Positions 44,478 to 54,356 of a stretch of DNA of 64,000 bases are shown here, piece after piece; positions within the stretch are counted from its first letter, which is position 1, and each line of letters begins with the position of its first letter. Under the pieces are notes generated by a model, which searched no databases, had not been told where the DNA came from, and saw only the letters and a program-made list of their open reading frames with translations. The stretch spans positions 1-64,000 of the forward strand of contig NZ_JAPIVG010000003.1 of NCBI RefSeq assembly GCF_026240095.1, in the 5' to 3' direction. The stretch is from Pedobacter sandarakinus (lineage in GTDB: Bacteria > Bacteroidota > Bacteroidia > Sphingobacteriales > Sphingobacteriaceae). A program made the translations under genes and the position numbers.

Positions 44478-45734
44478 TTAAGCTCCCAAAACCTTTAAAA
44501 TTGCACTGGCTTTAAGTAAACATTCTTCGTACTCCATCTCAGGGTCTGACTGATAAGTAATGGCGCCACCAACCTGAAATGAAAGATATTGATCCTCAGC
44601 ATTGTAAAGAATGCTTCTGATGATAACGTTAAAGTCGAAATCGCCGTTAGGAGTGATACAGCCAAAAGAGCCTGAGAATAGACCACGCTTGGAAACCTCG
44701 AATTCTTCAATCAACTCCATTGCTTTAATTTTTGGTGCTCCTGTCATCGAACCCATCGGAAAAGCAGATTTTATGGCATCTATAAAATGGACTTCAGGAT
44801 TTAACTGACAACTTACGGTAGAAATCATCTGATGTACTTGCGGAAAAGTATAAATTCCAAAAAGCTCTTCAACTTTAACGGATCCCTTAACCGCAGATTT
44901 CGTAAGGTCGTGGCGAACTAGATCAACAATCATTACATTTTCAGACTGTTCCTTTATGTCGTGTTTAAGTTTGTTTTTTATTTTGTCATCTTCAATTGCA
45001 TTGACACTTCTTTTTGCAGTGCCTTTAATTGGCTGAGAAATTAATTTAGCATTTCTTTTGCACAAAAAGCGCTCTGGTGTGGCAGATAAGATATAATGCT
45101 CATACACCTTAAAATACCCTGCAAATGGCGTGGGCGACACCTGATTTAAGAATTCGAAAGTTGATACTGGGTTGATCGAAGCATGCGCTGCAAAAAACTC
45201 CTGACAAAAATTTACCTCGTAAATGTCCCCACGAATAATGTGACTTTTTAATTCATTAACTCGTTTTATGTAAGCGGATTTGGATAGCTTTTGATGGATT
45301 GTTGTATTTTCCTGGATTTTATTTTCGACGATTTCGAAGGCGTTAATTTCTTTTAGTACAGCCTCTGCACCGAGCAATACTTCACCTTTTCCATCTTTAA
45401 CACCAATTAAATATTTCGGAACAAAGAAATATAAATCTGGGAAAGCAAGCCTATCGGCATTTGCAGAGTGTAGTTTTTCAATTTCATTTTTTAAATCGTA
45501 GCTGAAAAAGCCAAATAGCCAAGTTTTGTGGATATCGTAAAAGACTTTCAATTGTTCGAAAGCCGTGCCACAGTTTGTCTTTAATTCTGCTTGAACATCC
45601 GCTGCAATAATAAATTCATAGGCAGAATAAGCATCTTGATATTGATTGGAATCTAACAGGCAACACACATCGAACTGGTTTGCCCAATACAGTGCCTTTA
45701 ATTTAAAATCTGATATATTTTGTTCGGTTTTCAA
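44478..45734 (-). CDS. pabB: Aminodeoxychorismate synthase component I (PabB-like)
   Basis: A 418-aa chorismate-utilising enzyme with the family core: GDIYEVNFCQEF, SATPERFL, ISQPIKGTAKR, VDLVRHDL, MGSMTGAPKIKAMELIEE and FQVGGAITYQSDPE. PIKGT is typical of PabB; anthranilate synthase usually has PIAGT. It makes aminodeoxychorismate for folate with a PabA glutaminase, not seen here. The start is TTG: no nearby in-frame ATG exists, and a -7 element lies seven bases upstream. PabC fusion is absent. Confidence 0.9.
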   Translation of the reverse strand: MKTEQNISDFKLKALYWANQFDVCCLLDSNQYQDAYSAYEFIIAADVQAELKTNCGTAFEQLKVFYDIHKTWLFGFFSYDLKNEIEKLHSANADRLAFPDLYFFVPKYLIGVKDGKGEVLLGAEAVLKEINAFEIVENKIQENTTIHQKLSKSAYIKRVNELKSHIIRGDIYEVNFCQEFFAAHASINPVSTFEFLNQVSPTPFAGYFKVYEHYILSATPERFLCKRNAKLISQPIKGTAKRSVNAIEDDKIKNKLKHDIKEQSENVMIVDLVRHDLTKSAVKGSVKVEELFGIYTFPQVHQMISTVSCQLNPEVHFIDAIKSAFPMGSMTGAPKIKAMELIEEFEVSKRGLFSGSFGCITPNGDFDFNVIIRSILYNAEDQYLSFQVGGAITYQSDPEMEYEECLLKASAILKVLGA

Positions 45735-45741
45735 GCTGCGG

Positions 45742-45749
45742 CAAAGGTA
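45742..45749 (-). promoter_or_regulatory. -7 element for pabB
   Basis: Minus-strand TACCTTTG, exact match, seven bases before the TTG start at 45734; no clear -33 box. Confidence 0.5.
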
Positions 45750-45873
45750 ACTAAACCCGACATAAGTGGAAAGCTTACGGATGTAGAAACTTTAATTTGA
45801 TACTAATCTTAGACCGTAACTTGTAACATTGGCGGGACGGTGCTTAAATAGTTGCACTGGCTGTGCTTTCTAA

Positions 45874-45910
45874 AAAAAAAGCAACCTATTAATTAGATTG
45901 CTTTTTTTAT
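45874..45910 (-). terminator. Terminator of purA
   Basis: A-rich arm plus GCAA (45874-45884) pairs with TTGC plus T-rich arm (45898-45908), giving a hairpin flanked by A and T runs, 70 nt past the purA stop. Confidence 0.7.
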
Positions 45911-45978
45911 GATTTGGTGTTTCGCTTAATACGAAGATTTATCCATTTCGCTATGCTTCAGTCGAGATGAAGAAAGAA

Positions 45979-47280
<1,302 letters not shown>

Positions 47281-47297
47281 TTATTTTGTGTATTGAT

Positions 47298-47792
47298 TTA
47301 GTTTTTTTTAAGTTTTGCCGTATCTGTGGTTTCGTGCACTTTTCTAGCCACGCTGCAATCAGAACAGAACCCGTAAAGATTAAGTGAATGGTGTTTAATG
47401 TCGAACTTTAATAAGTCGCCTACCATGGTTTGGATTTGGTGAATTCGTGGATCGCAGAATTCTACAACTTTACCGCATTCAATGCAAATTACATGGTCAT
47501 GTTGGCGGTAGCCATAAGATTTCTCAAATTGGGCCATGTTTTTGCCAAACTGGTGTTTAGTTACCAAATCGCATGAAACAAGAAGCTCTAAGGTATTATA
47601 AACTGTAGCCCGACTAACACGATACTTCTGGTTTTTCATGTGGATGTAAAGTGTCTCCACATCAAAGTGGTCGTTTCGGGAATAAATTTCCTCCAATATG
47701 GCGAAACGCTCTGGTGTTTTACGTAAATTTTTGTTTTCTAAATAAGCTTCAAAAATCTTGCGAACGAGCTCATTTGTATTTTGTTCAGACAT
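47298..47792 (-). CDS. Fur-family metal-responsive transcriptional regulator
   Basis: The 164-aa protein has the Fur winged-helix (RKTPERFAILEEIY, SRATVYNTLELL) and dimerisation domain with QHDHVICIECGKVVEF. The structural zinc site is present: C103-C106 and C143-C146. A metal-sensing site may use His98, His100 and His residues near 134-135. Fur, PerR and Zur cannot be separated by eye. Its own -7 element lies at 47810-47817. Confidence 0.9.
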   Translation of the reverse strand: MSEQNTNELVRKIFEAYLENKNLRKTPERFAILEEIYSRNDHFDVETLYIHMKNQKYRVSRATVYNTLELLVSCDLVTKHQFGKNMAQFEKSYGYRQHDHVICIECGKVVEFCDPRIHQIQTMVGDLLKFDIKHHSLNLYGFCSDCSVARKVHETTDTAKLKKN

Positions 47793-47809
47793 AGTTTTTA
47801 AACTCCGTT

Positions 47810-47817
47810 CAAAGGTA
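47810..47817 (-). promoter_or_regulatory. -7 element for the Fur-family gene
   Basis: Minus-strand TACCTTTG, exact match, 17 nt before the ATG at 47792. No clear Fur-box palindrome is seen beside it. Confidence 0.5.
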
Positions 47818-47953
47818 GGTAATTTGTTTCATTGTTCTACTGTGCATTGTTAAATGTTGCAATATATGGCCATTGTAGAATGCGCTATAATTACTTAATT
47901 TCTACCTACATTTGAGGGCTTTATGATCAAAGAAGGTGAAGGACTTAAATCTT

Positions 47954-50161
47954 TTAGGCATCAAATCTGGTTACCCCCGTTACCCCTCGTACCTTCATCA
48001 AGTTTTTTATCAGGTTTTCGAGATGTTCGGTATCGTTCACGAAAATCATAATCGAACCATCAAAAATACCCTCATTTGTATCAACAGTAATAGAACGCAT
48101 GTTTACCTTAAAATCTGTAGAAATAACTCTGGTGATATTATTGATTAAACCAACATCATCTATTCCAACAATGCGCAATCCAGTAAGAAACGTTAATTCT
48201 TGTTGTTTATTCCATTTAGCTTTTACTACTCTATAGCCGTAATTGGCCATCAGTTGGGCAGCATTAGGGCAATTGGTTCTGTGAATTTTAATTCCTTCGC
48301 TTACGGTTATGAAGCCGAAAACGTCATCGCCGGGAATAGGGTTGCAACAAGCGGCAAGCGTATAATCAATCCGTTGCATGTCTTCTCCAATAAGAAGAAT
48401 GTCAGAATCGCCACCTTTTATTTTATTCTTGATGCCATCCACAGAAAGGTTCTCGGGGCGTTCCGGGCTGCGGGTTTCTATCTCCTTCTCTGCGTTAAGG
48501 TATTCTTTAATGTCTTTAAGTTCTATCTTACCAAGAGCCACATTTACAAAAAGTTCTTGTGTTGATGGAAGCTTAAAGAAATAGCTTATTTTTTGTAGGT
48601 TATCGGTATTGTAGGTTATTTTGAGCGATTTTAATTTGCGTTCTAAAATTTCCTTGCCATTATCGGCGATTTTTCTTTTTTCTTCTTTTAACGACGATTT
48701 AATTTTAGACTTAGCCTTTGCCGTAACTACGATATTTAACCAGTCTTCTTTTGGCGTTTGCTTGTTAGAGGTAATAATTTCTACTTGATCTCCGTTTTGC
48801 AGCTTATAAGAAATTGGTACAAGTTTGTGGTTAACTTTAGCGCCTATGCAGGTTGCGCCAACGCCTGTGTGTATTTCGAAGGCAAAATCTAGCGCCGTAG
48901 CTCCCAGCGGTAGTTGGATAAGCGCACCTTTAGGCGTGAAGATAAAAATTTCATCAGAGAAGAGATTCATTTTGAAGTCATCCAGGAAGTCAAGTGCGTT
49001 GGCTTCAGGGTTGTTCAGCATCTCTCTAACTTTTTGAATCCATTGGTCTAAGCCATTATCATTGCTTGATTCCTTATATTTCCAATGCGCAGCAAAACCC
49101 TTTTCGGCAATTTCATTCATGCGCTGTGTACGAATTTGAACCTCTACCCATTGTCCGCGAGGTCCCATTACGGTGGTATGTAAACTTTCGTAACCATTTC
49201 CTTTTGGCGATGAAACCCAGTCTCTTAATCGATCTGGATTGGGCCTGTATAAATCGGTAACAATAGAATAAGCTTTCCAGCAATCGGCCTTTTCGTTTTC
49301 GTAGGCACTATCGAGAATGATTCTGATGGCAAAGAGATCATATACTTCCTCGAAAGGGATGTTTTTCTTTTTCATCTTGTTCCAGATAGAGTGGATCGAT
49401 TTTGGCCTGCCATAAACATCGGCCATCAAACCTTGTTCACGAACAATTTCGTCTATTGGCTCAACGAATTTTTTAATAAATAAAGCACGTTCTGCTTTCT
49501 TCTCGTTAAGTTTTTTGGCAATAAATTTATAAGTATCCGGATCGAGATATTTCATTGAAAGATCTTCGAGTTCTGACTTTATCGCATATAAACCCAAACG
49601 GTGTGCAAGGGGAGCATAGAGGTAAATTGTTTCTGAAGCAATTTTTAGCTGTTTGTGGCGAGGCATGAAATCCATGGTACGCATATTATGCAGCCGATCT
49701 GCCAATTTAATCAAGATTACCCTAACATCATCAGCCAGGGTAAGCAACATTTTCCTAAAGTTTTCTGCCTGTAATGAGCTGTTGGTATCGAAAACACCCG
49801 ATATTTTTGTTAAGCCATCTATAATTTTGGCAGTCTTCTTTCCAAATTCCCGTTCAATATCTTCCAGCGTGATGTCGGTATCCTCTACTACATCATGCAA
49901 TAGCGCACAAACAATCGAAGTGGTACCTAATCCAATTTCTTCTGCAGCAATTTGTGCAACCGCAATAGGGTGGTAAATGTAGGGTTCACCAGATTTTCTA
50001 CGCATATCCTTATGGCTTTCCAGTGCCATATCAAAAGCTTTTCTGATCTCTTTTTTATCCCCTTTCTGCAATGTAGATTTACTAGCCCGCAATAATGCCC
50101 TGTATCTTTTTAAAATCTCTTGCTTTTCCGCCTCTAAATCAATCACTAACTCTGTTTTCAT
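47954..50161 (-). CDS. Bifunctional (p)ppGpp synthetase/hydrolase, RelA/SpoT family
   Basis: A 735-aa Rel protein with all domains: an HD hydrolase (YIYHP at 61-65, LLHDVVEDTD with His89-Asp90 and Glu93-Asp94), a synthetase (GRPKSIHSIWNKMKKK, SSPKGNGYESLHT), TGS (FTPKGALIQLPLGATALDFA), a zinc-finger/CC region (ACCNPIPGDDVFGF) and a C-terminal ACT domain. The intact HD motif means it should both make and degrade the alarmone, as single Rel enzymes do in Bacteroidota. Confidence 0.96.
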   Translation of the reverse strand: MKTELVIDLEAEKQEILKRYRALLRASKSTLQKGDKKEIRKAFDMALESHKDMRRKSGEPYIYHPIAVAQIAAEEIGLGTTSIVCALLHDVVEDTDITLEDIEREFGKKTAKIIDGLTKISGVFDTNSSLQAENFRKMLLTLADDVRVILIKLADRLHNMRTMDFMPRHKQLKIASETIYLYAPLAHRLGLYAIKSELEDLSMKYLDPDTYKFIAKKLNEKKAERALFIKKFVEPIDEIVREQGLMADVYGRPKSIHSIWNKMKKKNIPFEEVYDLFAIRIILDSAYENEKADCWKAYSIVTDLYRPNPDRLRDWVSSPKGNGYESLHTTVMGPRGQWVEVQIRTQRMNEIAEKGFAAHWKYKESSNDNGLDQWIQKVREMLNNPEANALDFLDDFKMNLFSDEIFIFTPKGALIQLPLGATALDFAFEIHTGVGATCIGAKVNHKLVPISYKLQNGDQVEIITSNKQTPKEDWLNIVVTAKAKSKIKSSLKEEKRKIADNGKEILERKLKSLKITYNTDNLQKISYFFKLPSTQELFVNVALGKIELKDIKEYLNAEKEIETRSPERPENLSVDGIKNKIKGGDSDILLIGEDMQRIDYTLAACCNPIPGDDVFGFITVSEGIKIHRTNCPNAAQLMANYGYRVVKAKWNKQQELTFLTGLRIVGIDDVGLINNITRVISTDFKVNMRSITVDTNEGIFDGSIMIFVNDTEHLENLIKNLMKVRGVTGVTRFDA

Positions 50162-50247
50162 TTTTTTTTTTGCGTAAAAATTTTCGTCTTATTTCTGAAT
50201 AAAACCTATATTAGTTCTGTTGATCGACTAATATATGAAATAACACC

Positions 50248-50255
50248 TAACTTTG
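50248..50255 (+). promoter_or_regulatory. -7 element for the DUF4294 gene
   Basis: TAACTTTG, exact match, 15 nt before the ATG at 50271; the nearest TTG upstream has a 25-nt spacer, a little long. Confidence 0.45.
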
Positions 50256-50270
50256 TGAAGGTATAAATTT

Positions 50271-50885
50271 ATGAAATTTAAAGAGCTACTGTTTCTGTTA
50301 ATTGTCATGATTTTTAGTGTTAAGCTAAAAGCACAAGATCCGTCTGCTCCTGTTTTTCCAAAACCAGGGAAGGCCGATACGATTAGGGTAGCTTCTACGA
50401 ATGACAATGGCGTAATGATTCCATGGATGCAATTGCAGGATGTTAATATCCTTGCAAGCCGCATTTGGAAATCGCCGGCTGAGCAGGCAGCATTTAACCG
50501 TTTGCGCTACAATGTTTTGAAAGTAATGCCGTATGCGCTTTACGCTAAACGTCGCTACGAGCAACTGGAGCAGGAAATAGCCAGAACACCAGAAAAACGA
50601 GAACAAAAAAAATTGGTAAAGCAGTGTGATAAAGAAATTAAAGACATGTTTAATCGCGAGATCAAGGAGCTTACCATTACCCAAGGCCAGATATTAACCA
50701 AACTTATTGATAGGGAGGTAGGACGAACCACTTATGATATTGTGAAGGAAACAAAAGGCGGCTTTGCTGCTTTCTCTTATCAAATTGTTGCCCGTGTGGT
50801 TGGCCATAACTTAAAAAGCACTTACAACCCCAATGAAGATCGAGATATCGAATCGATTATCCGCACCTCGGGGTTTTACCAATAA
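50271..50885 (+). CDS. DUF4294 exported protein
   Basis: The 204-aa protein has a signal peptide (about 1-21, ending LKAQ) and the DUF4294 pattern: MIPWMQLQDVNI, FNRLRYNVLKVMPYALYAKRRYEQLEQ, MFNREIKELTITQGQILTKLIDRE and SFYQ-like end (IIRTSGFYQ). It is helical, periplasmic, Bacteroidota-specific and of unknown function. It heads an operon with the peroxidase (5-nt gap) and bshB1. Confidence 0.8.
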   Translation: MKFKELLFLLIVMIFSVKLKAQDPSAPVFPKPGKADTIRVASTNDNGVMIPWMQLQDVNILASRIWKSPAEQAAFNRLRYNVLKVMPYALYAKRRYEQLEQEIARTPEKREQKKLVKQCDKEIKDMFNREIKELTITQGQILTKLIDREVGRTTYDIVKETKGGFAAFSYQIVARVVGHNLKSTYNPNEDRDIESIIRTSGFYQ

Positions 50886-50890
50886 TAATA

Positions 50891-51403
50891 ATGCAGGAAA
50901 GCATTCCGAATATTTACCCTTTTAACGTAAAGAAGATCAATGGCGAAGATCAGCCGTTATCTGCTTACCGAAATAAAGTTCTTTTAATTGTTAATACAGC
51001 TTCTGCCTGTGGATTTACCCCGCAGTTAAAAGAGCTCCAGCAATTGAAAAATGAGATCAACCATCCCGACTTTGAAATTTTGGGCTTCCCAACCAACGAC
51101 TTCGGCAAGCAAGAACCATTAGATGGTGCAGATATTGCTGCTTTCTGTGAAGTAAATCACGGTGTAAAGTTTCCGATATTTAATAAGATCATGGTGCGTG
51201 GCCCCCATGCCCATCCGCTTTTTCAATTCTTAGGCGATAAAAAACAAAACCTTAAATCGAGCGCTAAACCAAGGTGGAACTTTCACAAATATTTGGTTAA
51301 TAGTAAAGGAGAATTGGCAGATTATTACCTGCCCTTTACCAACCCCTTAAGCTCCAAAATAAAAAAGCGCATCCAGCGATTGCTGGCTGAACAAGCTCAA
51401 TAG
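50891..51403 (+). CDS. Glutathione-peroxidase-family thiol peroxidase
   Basis: A 170-aa GPx-fold enzyme with the peroxidatic Cys40 in NTASACGFTPQ, the catalytic Gln in FPTNDFGKQEP and Trp-Asn in KPRWNFHKY, plus Cys in FCEVNHGVKFP. Cysteine, not selenocysteine, is used. Bacterial members usually take electrons from thioredoxin; here the next gene makes bacillithiol, so that thiol could be the reductant. It is 5 nt from the genes on both sides. Confidence 0.92.
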   Translation: MQESIPNIYPFNVKKINGEDQPLSAYRNKVLLIVNTASACGFTPQLKELQQLKNEINHPDFEILGFPTNDFGKQEPLDGADIAAFCEVNHGVKFPIFNKIMVRGPHAHPLFQFLGDKKQNLKSSAKPRWNFHKYLVNSKGELADYYLPFTNPLSSKIKKRIQRLLAEQAQ

Positions 51404-51408
51404 AAACA

Positions 51409-52125
51409 ATGAAATTAGATATTTTAGTTATAGCGGTACATCCTGATGATGCAGAACTTTGTTGTTCGGGAACCATTTTAAAACACATCGCACTTGGCAA
51501 AAAAGTGGGCATTGTGGATTTAACCCGTGGCGAACTTGGCACACGTGGCACTGCCGAAACCCGCGACGGAGAGGCTGCATATTCTGCAAAAATTTTAGGC
51601 CTGCATGTACGGGAAAATTTAAGAATGAAAGATGGGTTTTTCCAAAACGATGAGTTTCATCGGATGGAAGTAATTAAGGCAATTAGAAAGTACCAACCCG
51701 AAATTATTTTAAGCAATGCCCTGGAAGATAGGCACCCAGACCACGGTAGGGCTGGAGATTTGGTTTACGATGCAACCTTTCTATCGGGATTACCCAGAAT
51801 AGAAACAGCAATAGATGGCCAGCCTCAGGAGGCACATCGGCCAAGGCTTCTGTTACAATTTATCCAGGACCGTTATCTTAAACCAGATATTATTGTCGAT
51901 ATTTCTGACCATATGGAAAGGAAAATTGAATCCATAAAAGCCTTTAAAACACAATTCTATAATCCTGATGTAGAAGGTTTACAAACCTATATCTCATCTC
52001 CAGAATTTTTTGAAACCGTTATCGGCCGGGCAAGGGAATTTGGTAAAAGCATTGGTGCCACCTTTGGTGAAGGATTTACATCTAGAAAACTATTAGGTAT
52101 CGATAACCTTTTCGATTTAAGATAA
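51409..52125 (+). CDS. bshB1: Bacillithiol biosynthesis deacetylase BshB1
   Basis: The 238-aa LmbE/PIG-L-family enzyme has the zinc motif AVHPDDAEL near the N-terminus and HPDHGRAG in the middle, together with TRGELGTRGTAETRDGEA and the C-terminal SRKLLGIDNLFDLR typical of BshB1. It removes the acetyl group from GlcNAc-malate in bacillithiol synthesis. It is the third gene of the DUF4294-peroxidase-bshB1 operon. Confidence 0.94.
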   Translation: MKLDILVIAVHPDDAELCCSGTILKHIALGKKVGIVDLTRGELGTRGTAETRDGEAAYSAKILGLHVRENLRMKDGFFQNDEFHRMEVIKAIRKYQPEIILSNALEDRHPDHGRAGDLVYDATFLSGLPRIETAIDGQPQEAHRPRLLLQFIQDRYLKPDIIVDISDHMERKIESIKAFKTQFYNPDVEGLQTYISSPEFFETVIGRAREFGKSIGATFGEGFTSRKLLGIDNLFDLR

Positions 52126-52279
52126 TACAGCCATAAACACTGTGAAGAATAGCCACACTCAATAAGTGTAGTTGTAGTCTGGTAACCTTAACTTTTTATG
52201 GCAATATTTAGCCTGAGCTATCCTAACATTTAGCCACCAACAAAATTGTAACTTGTTTGTTAAACTCAAAACACAAACA

Positions 52280-53641
52280 ATGGCAAATATATTTTCTTCA
52301 ATCAAAAATGCTTACCGTTTATTTAAGCATGTAGATTTCGGTAAGTTAGAAGCTTTATCGAAAAAAGTGGATTTACCGAAGATGGTGGAAACCATATCCA
52401 ACCTTGATGATAAGCAGATTCAGGGGATGATGAAAATGATGGGTGGTTCTGCTAAAGAAAGAGTTTTGCCGCCCATAGAAGGCGATTTTTATCACCTTGG
52501 TGATGAAGCGCTGAAGGATGAAGACCGAGAGTTGCAACTTAAAGTGAGGGCTTTCTTAGAAAAAGAAGTAAAACCAATTGTAAATTATTACTGGAACCGG
52601 GCAGAATTTCCTCATGAGATTATTCCGAAGCTAGCCGAATTAAATATCTGTGGCTTAACATATAAGGGCTATGGTTGCCCTGGCAAATCGAACTTGATGG
52701 AAGGTATTTTGGCTATGGAAATGGCACGTATAGATACCTCGATATCCACTTTCTTTGGTGTGCAGAGTGGCTTGGCCATGGGCGCCATCTACTTATGCGG
52801 TTCTGAAAGCCAGAAACAACAATGGCTACCTTTAATGCAGCAATTTAAAATTATCGGTGCTTTCGGTTTAACCGAACCAGAAGTCGGCTCTGCTGCGGCC
52901 GGCGGACTAACCACAACTTGTAAATTGCTAAATGGTAAGTGGGTATTAAACGGGCAAAAAAAGTGGATTGGCAATGCCACCTTTGCAGATATTCTAATTA
53001 TATGGGCTCGAGATGTAGATAGCAATGAGGTGAAAGGCTTTATTGTAAAAAAAGATAATCCTGGGTTTGCCGTAGAAAAGATGCAGGATAAAATGGCCTT
53101 GCGAATTGTTCAGAATGGCATAATTACCCTAACCAATTGTGAAGTAGAAGAACACGACCGGCTGCAACATGCAAATTCTTTTAAAGATACCGCCAAAGTT
53201 TTACAGATGACACGGGCAGGTGTAGCCTGGCAAGCCGTAGGTTGTGCCCGCGGCGCCTACGAAAATGCTCTCGAATATACCCGCACCCGGAAACAATTTG
53301 GCAAACCAATAGCGTCTTTCCAGTTAATCCAAAATCACTTAGTGGAAATGCTATCGAACTTAACTGCTATGCAAACCTTGTGCTTCAGGCTATCTCAGCT
53401 GCAAGATCAAGGTTTGTTAAAAGATGAACATGCTTCATTGGCGAAAGTGTTTTGCTCGTTACGCACCAGAGATGTGGTGAGTAAAGCCAGAGAAGTGATG
53501 GGAGGAAATGGTATTTTACTAGACTATAATGTAGCTCGGTTTGTAGCCGATGCAGAAGCCATCTACTCTTATGAAGGTACCAAAGAAATTAATACTTTAA
53601 TTGTTGGCAGGGCTATTACAGGTTTTTCGGCCTTTGTTTAA
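52280..53641 (+). CDS. Acyl-CoA dehydrogenase
   Basis: From the ATG at 52280 (a TTG nine codons upstream is less likely) the product is 453 aa. After a helical N-terminal extension of about 60 residues it has the FAD-binding FGLTEPEVGSAAAG, GQKKWIGNATFAD and the C-terminal domain with RKQFGKPIASFQ and the catalytic Glu in YSYEGTKEINTLIVGRAITG. Sequence style is closest to the glutaryl-CoA/ACX4-like branch, but the substrate cannot be read. It is separate from bshB1 by 154 nt. Confidence 0.92.
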   Translation: MANIFSSIKNAYRLFKHVDFGKLEALSKKVDLPKMVETISNLDDKQIQGMMKMMGGSAKERVLPPIEGDFYHLGDEALKDEDRELQLKVRAFLEKEVKPIVNYYWNRAEFPHEIIPKLAELNICGLTYKGYGCPGKSNLMEGILAMEMARIDTSISTFFGVQSGLAMGAIYLCGSESQKQQWLPLMQQFKIIGAFGLTEPEVGSAAAGGLTTTCKLLNGKWVLNGQKKWIGNATFADILIIWARDVDSNEVKGFIVKKDNPGFAVEKMQDKMALRIVQNGIITLTNCEVEEHDRLQHANSFKDTAKVLQMTRAGVAWQAVGCARGAYENALEYTRTRKQFGKPIASFQLIQNHLVEMLSNLTAMQTLCFRLSQLQDQGLLKDEHASLAKVFCSLRTRDVVSKAREVMGGNGILLDYNVARFVADAEAIYSYEGTKEINTLIVGRAITGFSAFV

Positions 53642-53723
53642 ACACCTTTTTAATAGGCTTTTTCAACATTCATTTTGCAGGATAGATGACTTGGGAAATG
53701 AGTGGCAGCTTTTTATAGCTGCT

Positions 53724-53788
53724 TTCGCCCCGCTATACGCTGTAGTCCCGATGAAAAATCGGGAGCTGCCGCTGCTATCGGGTTTAAA
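53724..53788 (+). repeat. Dispersed intergenic element, short class (copy R5)
   Basis: TTCGCCCCGCTATACGCTGT, GTCCCGAT-GAAAA-ATCGGGA hairpin, GCTGCCGCTGCTATCGGGTT. The CCCGAT/ATCGGG stem is perfect. It occupies the 311-nt gap between the acyl-CoA dehydrogenase and the convergent small membrane protein; nothing else is seen there. Confidence 0.7.
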
Positions 53789-53952
53789 AACAACAGTTCG
53801 GTTACAAAATCTGCCAGGGGATATTTCAACGCAATGCACTTTGTACCTAAACCCGATTGTACGGATGCCAATTTTCTTCTAATTGGCAGGAGGGAAAGCG
53901 GGGCTACAGGTGCCAAAAGCAACGAAATGTTCATTTTCAAAAAATTGCTCAG

Positions 53953-54354
53953 CTAGAATGGCTTTTTACTGAAAGTCTCGTTGCTCATGGCACTTTTTTC
54001 GTACAAAGCAATACAATATTTGTTTAGTTGAGGGTCGAAGTTTACTTCGCCTGGCTGTAACTTTGTGGGTAATTGCGTGCCCTCCATGAAGAAGTAAACT
54101 TTGGTATTCCCGTATTTGGTATGCGGCATGTACTGGCCATAATTCTCCATTTCCTGCCATAGCGAATCTTTAACAGTAACTATATAAATGCGTTGTATAG
54201 GCCCCGTGTTATTAGCATTTCGATATTTTAATACTTCCTTAAAACCAGCCTTCATATCTTTTATTCCTGGCTGGTTAAAAGTATCTTTCACTATAAAAAA
54301 TCCCAAAATTAATACCAGTGTCGAAGCTACATAGACGAAAGATTTCCTGTTCAT
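53953..54354 (-). CDS. Single-span membrane protein of unknown function
   Basis: A 133-aa protein with one N-terminal transmembrane helix or uncleaved signal (about 7-23, VYVASTLVLILGFFIV) and a soluble domain with QRIYIVTVKDSLWQEMENYGQYMPHTKYGNTKVYFF. I do not recognise it. The ATG lies 2 nt after the lysine aminotransferase stop, which supports a real, coupled gene. Confidence 0.65.
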   Translation of the reverse strand: MNRKSFVYVASTLVLILGFFIVKDTFNQPGIKDMKAGFKEVLKYRNANNTGPIQRIYIVTVKDSLWQEMENYGQYMPHTKYGNTKVYFFMEGTQLPTKLQPGEVNFDPQLNKYCIALYEKSAMSNETFSKKPF

Positions 54355-54356
54355 AC

